Shown here piece after piece: positions 34,578-44,463 of a stretch of DNA of 64,000 nt. The DNA lies in NCBI GenBank assembly GCA_000697665.1, contig KL197710.1, forward strand, positions 2,021,036 to 2,085,035. Direction: 5' to 3'. Made by a program: the position numbers and the translations under genes. The notes under the pieces were generated by a model. It made no database searches and was not told where the DNA came from. It saw nothing but the letters and a program-made list of their open reading frames with translations. Within the stretch, counting starts at the first letter, position 1; every line of letters starts with the position of its first letter. The DNA comes from Jaapia argillacea MUCL 33604. Lineage: Eukaryota; Basidiomycota; Agaricomycetes; Jaapiales; Jaapiaceae.

Positions 34578-35569
34578 CTATGCGATGATGCATTTGCTGC
34601 CCTTTGGCTTCTTCTCCCGAGGTGGGGGGTTTACTGGAGGTGGAATTCTGAATACTGCAAGAGAGGCGGATCGAGATGTACTCACAGACAGCTCGAATGG
34701 CTTCGTCGAAAACAGTCTTCAGGCCCTTTTGAGTAAGCGCGGAACATTCCAGATACTTAACAGCTCCAATATCCTTGGCCATTGCAACACCTTGCGAGTA
34801 TTGGATGGGAGCCATACGCCTTTAGATAATAGATTGTTTGTTCCAGCCAGGGTAAGGACGAAGACAGGTCACGGACCTATCCCTCAACTTCTCAATCGTC
34901 GCAGGATCTTCACGCAAATCAAGCTTAGTGCCGACCAATACGATTGACGTCTGCGGTGCGTGGTGTGAGATTTCCGGGTACCACTGCAAGGATTCAAAAA
35001 AATCGGTTGACATCAACGTTTTCTATATTATTTGCGAGTCATGGACGTGCCTTGGTTCGGACGTTCTCAAAACTTGGCGGGCTGACAAGGGAGAAGCAGA
35101 TCAGGAAGACATCGGTTTGCGGGTATGAAAGTGGGCGGAGTCGATCGTAATCTTCCTGGCCGGCCGTATCCCACAATCCAAGAGATATGGTTTTTCCGTC
35201 CACCATAACATTGGCCGAGTAGTTATCAAAGACTGGGGAGGGGATTAGCGTCCTTTGGTCCACGGTGCAAGGTATATTGAAACTTGCCGGTGGGGATATA
35301 TTCTCCCTTTGTGAAGGATTAGATGACCAAAACACGACACTGACGGAGGACATGCACTCACAGGAAACGCATTGGTAGTGTAGGATATCAAGAGGCACGT
35401 CTGTGAAAACCAATGCCGCGATAAGAATTCTATTTCGACGCGGATCCTGGGTGACCATTGCACTCGCCTTTCCGACAGCACCGTCTCCGACAACGACACC
35501 TGCATGGTATGTCAGTCCCGTTCATCGCACCTGGCGGGCAACACATCACCGACACTTAATGGCCTGCAT
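34578..35569 (-). CDS. RAC1: Rac1 small GTPase
   Basis: Rho-family GTPase that controls actin and polarised growth. Eight exons, all recovered by family identity. Exon 1 (from 35569) encodes MQAIKC. Then come the P-loop GDGAVGKT, switch I EYIPTVFDNY, switch [16 protein letters not shown], the Rac-type insert region ([18 protein letters not shown]), TKLD and the SAL nucleotide box (LECSAL), and a polybasic, proline-containing tail ([15 protein letters not shown]) ending in the prenylation box CIIA. Effector residues agree with Rac rather than Cdc42. Three introns (35401-35467, 35233-35287, 34984-35050) must use GC donors: gcgagt, gcaagt and gcacgt. The other four use GT. No GT alternative keeps the conserved frame. 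Length, about 195 residues, is normal. Confidence 0.95.
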
Positions 35570-37058
35570 ACTGCTGATTCGAGACGATCACTTGAAGATA
35601 GAGAACTTGAAGGGGCCAGAACTTGACGTGTGGCAAATGACTGCGTCCGCAACGTTATGGCGAAGCGGAGAAGGAACCGAACCGGACAATATATGAACAA
35701 GAATTTTGTCAGTATCCCCCTGAGGCTGAGGACAAGGCGGGAGGCGTATCTTCACCTGAGTGGATGAAAGACCGTGTTACGACACAGATTCAATCTTTCT
35801 TTCAGAATAGAAAAGGTTCTATAGTCGGAGGATAAGGATGGACTTTGATGTTGTCTTGGAGCAACGGCAATCGTGTTCTGTGCAAGGCGACGCCAATTGA
35901 CACCAGGCACTCATTTCCCACGGCCTCGGCACCACGAGCACTCCCCATGGTCTCCCCATAAGTACTAGAAGCCTCGTACAATTGTAGGGAGATGCCCACG
36001 AGCAAAGTTAGCGCTTTCGTGCAGAGTCTCACAGAAATATGGACCGTCACTGACTCAAACCTCTCAACAGGGCTGTCCGGGTGTAGTTAACTCAGTCTGA
36101 CGTCGAAGGGATCCTCGATAATCTATCACGATCATGCTGAAGGGATGATCCCCATGTATTCGAACCATCGAGGCTACCGTTTGTTACATCTGTACTATGA
36201 AGCCATACATTGGGGTGCAAAGTCGTGATCAAGGCTCTTCTTACGGGTAAGCCAGGGATGTCACTCTCCGCGAGTCCACATTCTTCAACCTCGCCAGCAG
36301 GATATCATGATCTGAATCGTGTGTAGGCCGTGAAGAGACTGCAGAGCAAGACGATAAGCAAAGTTGGTGGGGGATGAAGTGAGCTATGTGAGCGGGCTTA
36401 CGGGAGCCGCCATATAGCAATTTTACGTTGAGTGGACTCTTGGAGAGGGCGATTGTGACCCTGAAGGCCTGAAGGTCGACAGCGTCAAGTCTTGTCGCGA
36501 CGGTGAAGGAAACCAAAGAAGTTGAGCCTCATCAGCTCCGATCTCTACATAGAGGACGCATTCACACAGAAGTAGGAGCCCGACGGCCATCACCAGCTTG
36601 GACACGAACTGGAGCGAGCGCCAGGCTGTGAATTTCGAAACTACGCTCAAGAACGAAGTGAGACATTGGAGAGGACAGACCGACATACTGGATACATATC
36701 AAGGATCATACAAGCGAAATGGTTCGCCAGAACCAGACTTCAAACTTCAAGGTATCATGATGGATCGAGGGAGGGAAGAAAAAAAGGGGGGAGGGCAACC
36801 AAAAGCTAGTTGTATAGGATTAGCAGAAGGAGAAAAGAGAAAGAGTAACCAGGCCAGAGTTCGCAAAAAGAATAACATGGGATGGGACGGACGGGGAAAA
36901 GAAATGAGAACGAAACGACATAGCGAGACAGCAATTGACGATGATGGACGAGTTGCTAAACGTACAGACTAGAGGCGAGAGTAAGACATAGTATTATGAG
37001 GAAATAGTTGTTGGAATTGAAGAGGGGTAAATAGAAAGAGACAAGACAAACAACGATA
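35570..37058. other. Long upstream region of rac1 with one weak spliced ORF
   Basis: 1.5 kb between the rac1 start and the stop of the next minus-strand gene. It may be a long rac1 promoter and leader. On the minus strand, a frame around 36241-36516 (VDLQAFRVTIALSKSPLNVK) contains an intron-like segment (donor gtaagc, acceptor ctgcag). It could be a tiny gene or a leader intron. The part from 36700 to 37050 is purine-rich and looks like 3' flank. Confidence 0.3.
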
Positions 37059-39201
37059 TCATGCAAGAGTCTTCCGCCTCTTCATCGGTGGGGCATGTGG
37101 TTCGCCAACCTCGTCCATGGGAACGACAGGCTTGACGCCCCCCGCACCACCGACCCTCCTTGGGGAAGGGTACATCAGATCCCCAAATTCCGCAAGATCG
37201 ATATCGACATCCCCATGGACTTGAGGCTCCGCGGAAAACTTGGCGTCCAAAGAAAATGGCTCTAGGAGACCGATGCCCAACCCGGTGATATCAAGGATCG
37301 AGCCTTTGTCACCAAAGTGGCCATCGTGCAAGGCGGTACTCCTCAAAACCGGGCTTTCTGATTCAGGGGTGGATACCGGCGAGTTCGTCTCTTCGTAAGA
37401 GCTGAATGAGCTATCGGTGATGGACGTCGAGGTGTCCAGATCGACCCAGGAATCGTACATGTCGACGAAGGGGTCGTCACTATCCACGAGGGTGCGTCCG
37501 TTGAAGGCATTGTCCGTGCTCTGGATCTTGCGACTAGGTCGGAGTGGCGACAGCGACGATGGTCCCGCTGTCCATGCATCCTTTAGGTTCGTGAGTGACC
37601 TGGAGTGCCCGACAAATGCTACGCGACTCAAGGGAGAGGCTTCTGGATAGTTTCGCTTTCGTGTCGGTCTCGACATGATTCGATCTGTCAAGGGAGCCGG
37701 AAGAGAACTTGTCGAAAAAATCCTCCGCGGTGAGGGTCTTGCAAGGCTCGAGGGGAATTTGATCGGACTGTCTCCCAGCTCAGACGCAGAAGACGATCGT
37801 CCCAAGCCAAAATCTTTCGGGCTGCTGGAAGGCGTTGCCCTCCCTCGTAAGGCGAATGTAAATGGGCTGGGGCTAGAATCAATGCCCTTGGCATCTGACG
37901 CTGTAGCTCCTCCTTGAGCGATCATGCTCAAGCACAACTCCCGAACATCCGAATGCAAGGGATGAGAGGGGCTTTTGAAGCGCCAAGGAGATGGCGGTCG
38001 CGCGGGTGAATGGCGGAAGGAAGGAGTCAAGAGTGGATTGTATGGCGAGAACGGTACGGTCGGTGCGTCGAATGGAGTGGTGGCATTGGTTTTCCCGTCG
38101 GATACCTCTTCCTGAATTGGGCGTGTTGCAGATTCCGGCGAGAGTGAACGAGGTGTTAGAGGGGGTGTGTCGGGTGGATGGTGGGGGTCGGAAGACAGTT
38201 CGCCAGCTGAAGGTTCCTCCACCTCGGGATTAGGTGTCGACTGAGATGATGATGGTTGTGTACCACTGTCGGCGCTATGGCAGAAATTGATGTTCGGGGC
38301 GCTCACTGAGCGCTGAGCATCTGGCCGAATCGTGCGGTAGTACTTTAAGCTGGGACTCAAGGGACGGGCAGGGACATGATCTTGTCCACCGTGAGGACCT
38401 TCCGACGAGCTCCCCGCTATAAAAGTGAGATTTTCCTTCTCTAGAATGAATTCTTTGTCTTGTAGGGGTTGTGATTTTTCTGCTCGGACAAATTTACGAT
38501 CACGAACGGCGCTCAAACCGACAAAATTGACACGTACTGCTCGTTGATCGACCACGTCCTTTCTCGGCGTTGTCTCGCCGATTCGACATGGCAATCTTGT
38601 GCTTTTCGAATACATGGCGTCTCCACATACTCTTTGCATTGACGCCGGCATAGGTCCTCCGACAGAATGTGCACCTCAGCCTTGGCTCTTCTCCTTCAGG
38701 CCATCCCTCCGTCCCTCGCTCCTTAAGTTCCTTTTTCTTGGCTGGACACCAGCCACGCGGAGGCTCAAGCTCCGCGGGGTACAAAATAGCATTGGTGTTT
38801 GGGTTGGTCTCCGACTTGAAATCGAGAGGATCCAAAAACCAGTCGGGATTTGCAGCGAGAACAGAATAACACAGTCCCTCTGGATAGTATTGTGAGTTTG
38901 GAAAGATGTTGAACGGTGGGTGAAGGAATATCGCGTTGGGGTCTGAAGGGGTGGGATCCATGGGGGGTAGAGGTAGTGTGGGAGCCCGAGTTGGAGCTGG
39001 CCCTGGTAGTAGTTTGGGAAGAGCTGCTGGGTTCGCACTGAATGGACGAGGCTTGAATGATGATGCTGCCGGGGTGAAGAAGGGGAGTTCGGGGACACTT
39101 GTGAGGCGGCGCTTCAGAGAACGCGACAGGTCCACCTGTGCGTTGGATGGCGAGCCGGAGAAGGATCGAGACGCAGCGAGTTCCAGGAGGCCGTCTTGCA
39201 T
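37059..39201 (-). CDS. C2H2 zinc-finger protein with Ser/Pro-rich tail, function unknown
   Basis: About 690 residues. The start at 39201 gives MQDGLLELAASRSFSGSP. An N-terminal half with PPFNIFPNSQYYPEGLCYS and PDWFLDPLDF precedes one C2H2-type finger: CTFCRRTYAGVNAKSMWRRH, then VFEKH, a C-X2-C-X12-H-X4-H spacing with a long-lived basic surround (KIAMSNRRDNAEKGRGR). An intron of about 54 bases (donor gtacgt, acceptor gagcag) then joins to KSQPLQDKEFILEKEN. The remaining 480 residues are Ser/Pro-rich with many SP/TP sites, which are typical cyclin- or MAP-kinase targets, and end in a basic MKRRK motif, a possible nuclear signal. An exon upstream of 39201 cannot be excluded, since a cttcag acceptor-like sequence precedes the ATG. 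Role probably nuclear; not assigned further. Confidence 0.7.
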
Positions 39202-39700
39202 GTCTGAAGTGAAAAAGAGGAGGAAGCAAAGCGATCTTAGCCTCCAGCAATCTTCAGAGTGCAAATGGGCCTACCGAATCGCGTCTGGGAAAAGGTGGGA
39301 GGGCGCAGGGAAAGAGACGTAAGGGAAGGGAAAGGCGAGCGAAAAACCAAGCGATATTTTGATAATCAAATGGGCAAGACGCGGAGGAAGGAATAGAGAC
39401 ACGCGACGAGAGCCTACGCGACGGCGGTGAGGACAGGGGGTCTTGTAATCGCCAAATGGGCGACGCCGATATCTGGTAAATTTCAGTCGGAGAAGACACG
39501 TCCAAACTCAAAACGCGTAGCGCGTCGTGTCACATGATGGCCGCGACCATGTTCCCCCTGCAGCCTCGTGTGGAACGCGAGTTTTTCATCTCGTTGCCAT
39601 GCTCAATATTATCACTCGGTGGCGTTTCATCATTCCAAAAGCGTTACAGTGCAGGAAAGATTTGTCTACTGTACATATTCTTCGCAGCCAACTCCACCAA
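39202..39700. other. Intergenic region, promoter of the C2H2 gene
   Basis: 500 bases between two genes on the minus strand. It should hold the promoter of the C2H2 gene and the 3' UTR of the DUF423 gene, and may contain a leader exon of the former. No gene is evident. Confidence 0.35.
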
Positions 39701-40688
39701 TTAGAACGCCAGTGAGAGATACCTACGAGAGCCGCCGATGATTGAGTAAAGGATGGATAAAGGGAAGATAAAGTATGACAGGAGGAACTCACCCCGCAAT
39801 CATAAGAGCCCCGCCCATTGGCGTGATAGGGCCGAGCGCCTTGAACCTGTTTATCGTCAGGCACAACCATCGAAGTCTGGAAGGAGTGGGTATAGAGTGG
39901 GTTGATGACTCACCTTTCGCGATTCAAGACGAGCGCGACAATGGTGCTCGAAAATATGAAGCCTCCTGTAGCGATGGCAGGCCCAGCGAACCTATGTGTC
40001 GAGAATCGTGGGTGAAGCGAGATGAGAAGCAACGAAAGGCCATTGTATATCTGGAGAAGGAGTTAATGAGCGATTGCACTAACGCGGTTTGGGGAGGAAG
40101 GGGAGAAGCCATTGAATTATGTTTATCATAAAGCCGTGTCCTGGCATGTACTGAGGAACAGGACCACGGGTCAATGATAACTATCCAGCGTTAACTCGAT
40201 AAACGGAACATATTTTTGCCGCCGCCGAATGCTTTGCATCCACATGAACGGCGATTCGCTTTCAACCATAATCCCCTCGTTCTTGAGGCCCAAAAGTATG
40301 CTCAACTCATGGAGCAGGAGCGCTGACGGGTAAACGTTGAGATAGTGCATGCAATGCCTCCTCGTGGAATACCCATTGAGTGTCTTTTGGTTTTTTTCAG
40401 GGAGAAACAGCCAACAGGAACTCGAAAGATGACGCGGTGATGCTGAACACTACGTACTGTATAATGTGCCGCTGTTTCCCAAGCATGGATGTTGTCGGGA
40501 GTGATTCCAGGTCGACGTTTCAGCCCATGAGCACCAAACGCTCCGGCAATGACACCAGCAGTGGCTATAAGTGTATTTGAACCATTATTTCTTCGTCAGA
40601 GGTTAGGTCTGCGAGACCGACTGGGGAACGCACTCAGCAAAGCGCCGACCCTCCACAAGAACGCGGGGTTGGGATATGTGGTGAGCAT
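39701..40688 (-). CDS. DUF423/TMEM256-type small membrane protein
   Basis: Five exons give a protein of about 135 residues. Exon 1 encodes MLTTYPNPAFLWRVGALL; exon 2 continues TTAGVIAGAFGAHGLKRRPG and ITPDNIHAWETAAHYT, matching the DUF423 GAFGAHGL box; exon 3 gives IYNGLSLLLISLHPRF and RFAGPAIATGGFIFSSTIVA; exons 4 and 5 give FKALGPITPMGGALMIAG and YLSLAF. Four hydrophobic helices are visible. The family's function is unknown; bacterial members sit in the inner membrane and human TMEM256 is mitochondrial. The intron between exons 2 and 3 (40051-40457) is 407 bases, about seven times the length of other introns in this window. The gene is divergent from SPB1 (280 bases). Confidence 0.85.
40051..40457 (-). 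other. Unusually long intron in the DUF423 gene
   Basis: Donor gtacgt and acceptor ctccag frame this 407-base intron. It contains a 6-bp inverted repeat (GTCCTG and CAGGAC, 15-base spacer) near 40138-40165. It has no open frame that I recognise. A hosted RNA or a decayed insertion are possible explanations. Confidence 0.5.
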
Positions 40689-40968
40689 TCTGCTACGCGG
40701 AAGCAAAGGGCTTGAGGACATTGAACCAGTACAAAACAGGAGAGAGAGGTACAAAGTTGAGCTCGAGTTATTCTGAGGGACAAGGGAGCCCTAAGTAGGA
40801 CCGAGAAACGGTTCAAACTTCTACTCAGGTTCAACCTTGGAGATGTGAAGAACCTGGCAGACCGAAGCTGCCGTCACAATGGCCACGGTCACACCGATCA
40901 CATGGCAAGAAATTTCGACAGTCCTCACCCAAGCCTGCGCCTCTGCATCCTGCTCACCATCCTAAAAT

Positions 40969-43900
40969 ATGGGCAAAGCCCAGAAAAAGACCGGAAAGGG
41001 TCGTTTAGACAAGTACTATAAGCTTGCAAAGTGCGTATCCTTTGAATATCTGTTCGGTTGGGTGGCTGAGTCTTTAATCAGAGAGCAAGGCTATCGAGCC
41101 CGTTCAGCCTTCAAATTAATACAGTTGAACAAGAAGTATTCATTCCTCGAACCTGCAAGATGTTTAATCGATCTTTGCGCCGCTCCTGGTGGTTGGCTGC
41201 AAGTGGCGAGCAAGTACATGCCTGTGAACAGTGTCATCGTCGGTCAGCACCTTTCACTTCATTCCCTCCCTTCGCCCTCATTTACTGAACCGATACCCAT
41301 ATCAGGTGTTGATCTCGTCCCCATAAAACCCATACCAAGAGTCTCTACATTCGCCGCCGATATCACTACCCCTCAATGTCGTGCACTTATCCGTTCCGAG
41401 ATCAAAGACTGGAAGGCCGATGTGGTATTGCACGACGGTGCACCCAACGTTGGTACCGCTTGGGTGCAAGACGCATATTCGCAATCGGAGCTTGTGCTCA
41501 TGAGTTTGAAGCTTGCCGTAGAGTTTCTTGCGAAAGGAGGGACTTTTGTGACCAAGGTGTTCAGGAGTGTAGATTATAACAACTTGATTTGGGTGTTCAG
41601 TCAACTTTTTGGGAAGGTCGAAGCGACGAAACCCCCGTCATCAAGGTGTGTCTTTTCCTCGAATCTACCTCTCCAGTCCAACCATTAATCATTATCCCCC
41701 TCTGCTCCAAGAAACGTATCCGCCGAAATTTTCGTCGTCTGCCGTGACTTCCTCGCACCCAAGCACATAGATCCCAAATTCCTCGACCCCAAGCACGTTT
41801 TCAAAGACTTGTCCGCCACCGCTACTGTCATCGATAAAGTGGCTGTAGCGCACAATGCACAAGCCAACGTTTTCCAGCCAGAAAAGAAGCGTCGAAATCG
41901 TGACGGTTACGAAGAAGGGAATTACACTCTCTTCAACAAGATCTCAGCGTCGGAGTTTATCAATTGTCCCGATCCTATTTCGCTCTTGGGCAGTGTGAGC
42001 AAGATTGCGTTCGAGACGGAGGGAGAAAAGGAGTGAGTTGTATCTGCACCAGTGATTCCCCTTTCTTTTTGACAAACCTTGTCTAGGTGGCTTGCACTTG
42101 ATGTAACGACGTCAGATATCAAGGCCAACTGTAGTGATCTCAAAGTACTGGGGAAGGGCGACTTCAAGGCGTTGATCAAATGGAGAGCTGCGATTCGTGA
42201 GGAGGTACGTTCTCCTTCATCTTGGGCTTATGTACGCGGATTGACCATTACACAGATCGGCCTGGATGTGAAAACGAAACCGACCGAAGAAATCACCGAG
42301 GTTATCGAAATGACAGAGGAAGTTGATCAAGAGCAAGAAATTGAGGATGAAGTAAGTCGCTCGTATCCACTTTTTGTAGAAGGGCGCTGAGACAACGGCG
42401 TTTCAGCTTCAGCGCCTCAAAACTGAGGCGGCGGGTCGAGATAAACGCGCGCGGCGACGGGCAAATGAACTCAAGACTCGTGCCATCCAGCGCATGCAGT
42501 TGCAGATGACGGCTCCCCTAGATATTGGACTGGAGCAAAGGGATGCCATGTTAGCTGGTGGCCACGACGATATGTTTGATCTCGTCGAGACGGAGAGGAA
42601 GTTACGAGAGAAGAAACTTGGATATACCGAAGATGACAACATGGATGACGCCAGCGATTCTGAAGGAGAGCAGCGGGAAGAGGACCTGGACGAGGATGAA
42701 GAAATGTTGGATTCTGAGGAGGAACGTGAGAGGAAAGTGGCTGGGCTGGAGGCTGAGCTTGATGGGATGTATGATACGTACCAGGAGAGGATGAAGGAGA
42801 GAGATGCCAAGTACAAGGTGAAGCTGGAGCGGGAAAAACACAAGGGAAAGGATGAAGAGTGGCGAGGATTTGGTGGGGCAAAAGATAGCGATGATGAGGA
42901 TATGGACGGGGATGATGGGGGCTGGGATCGGATGGAGGCTGCTAAGGCTCGCGCCGGAGACGATTCTTCGTCGTCGTCGGATGACGACGACGACGACGAC
43001 GTTGATGAGCCCCCTGTAGCCACTCGCAAGCGTCGGCTCCCTGACAGTGCTTCCGACCGACACCCAGAGAGAAAGAAACTTCGTCTCGTATCTGATCTAC
43101 AGGCACCAAAAACTTCGAAAGACTCAAGTCGAGCGACTCAGATTTGGTTCAGTCAGGATATCTTCTCTGGCATTGGGATGGATGCAGTTGATGACGATGA
43201 CGATAACATGAAGAGTGAAGCTGCTAACGAAGACGACGAAGACAGTCCAGCAGAAGACGATAACGCTGAAGAGTGGGAATCGGTACGTGATCAATCCTAG
43301 CTGGACAATTACAAGAACTCAAATTTCATAATATGCAGGACCACACTGCGGACGACGAAGATTTTGAAGTTGTCCCTCAAGATGCTGATGATGAGATGTG
43401 GGATGTTGCGGACGAGAACGAAGATGATGCGAAGCACGCAAGAATTCGAAGTTTGTTCTCTATCCATTGGGCGTATCCATGCAGATCTCCTGAACAAATA
43501 TCTAGATCAAGGTCTTGTAACAGCGGAAGCCGTTACGCTTGCCCAGCAGCTTGTTAATCGACAGAAGACCAAGACCGAACTGATCAATGAGGGCTTCAAT
43601 CGATACTCCCTCAATTCGAAAGAGGAGCTTCCTTCCTGGTTCCTGGACGACGAAGCCCATCATTATAAGCCCAACATCCCAATCACGAAGGAAGCCGTCG
43701 ATGCTCTGCGAGCGAAGATGCGAGCGTTGGACGCCCGTCCAGTCAAGAAAGTGGCAGAGGCTAAGGCACGGAAGAAGTTCAAGGCTTCACAGAGGCTGGA
43801 GAAGGCCATGAAAAAGGCTGAAGGTGTCAACCAGACGAGCGATATGACGGAGAAGGAGAAGGCACAGCAAATCGAGAAACTAATGAGAAGAGGTTTATCG

Positions 43901-44123
43901 CAAACCAAGAGAAAGGAGGTGAAATTGGTCGTCGCCAAGGGTGCTCACAAAGGCATCAAGGGCCGTCCAAAGGGTGTGAAAGGACGCTACACCATGGTGG
44001 ACTCAAGAATGAAAAAAGAGGTGAGGCAGTCACAAATGTCCAGTTCTTGGGTACTAACATCATATCAAGCTCCGTGCCACGAAGCGGAAAGAAAAGGCTA
44101 CCAAGAAACGGAAACGTTCGTAG
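40969..44123 (+). CDS. SPB1: Spb1, 27S pre-rRNA 2'-O-methyltransferase
   Basis: Nucleolar enzyme that methylates a conserved G in the A-loop of 25S rRNA during 60S assembly. The N-terminus [21 protein letters not shown] joins after intron 1 to [19 protein letters not shown]. The FtsJ-type domain shows [17 protein letters not shown] (AdoMet motif), VVLHDGAPN and GTFVTKVFR, giving the K-D-K-E tetrad with Lys in RSAFKL and Glu in SAEIFVV. A DUF3381-type middle part follows, then a long acidic region (runs of Asp and Glu, 42600-43420) and the Spb1 C-terminal domain ([51 protein letters not shown]), ending in a basic tail [11 protein letters not shown]. About nine introns. Full length for the family (roughly 850-900 residues). 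Confidence 0.95.
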
Positions 44124-44463
44124 TCGACGTTACTCTATGTCGTGTGCATTGTGCGTGCATCTTGAATCACCATGACCAGAGTTTGGATGGCGAGTGCCAT
44201 GGTCGCTACTCGAAAACGGATTGATTCCAGTCTCGGGCCGTAATTACAAAATGTCGAGGGAATTAAGACAATTTGTACCTCCAAATTTATGGGGAGAGGA
44301 TGGGTGGGTAATGACAGGTTTAGAACTCGTCTACCAAGTCTTCTTGGGACGATATGCCAAGGGCCCCTATAGGCCGGTAGGCTATTGTGCTGAGGCGATC
44401 ACAATCTCTCAAGAAGCCCCTCCAATCCTCGTCGGAGGTGAGCGACGGACACACAACCTGGAG
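44124..44463. other. Convergent gap between SPB1 and the Sls1-like gene
   Basis: 340 bases between converging stops. It is expected to hold the two 3' UTRs. No gene is visible. Confidence 0.4.

Noticed and set aside
35401-35470. A GT donor (gtgcaa) for the P-loop intron of rac1
   Set aside because: It would insert an alanine between the invariant Lys and Thr of the P-loop; the GC donor two codon bases upstream restores the exact family sequence.
42409-43029. Minus-strand Ser-rich ORF of 206 codons
   Set aside because: It is the antisense of the Asp/Glu-rich part of SPB1, where reversed acidic codons read as Ser/Leu runs.
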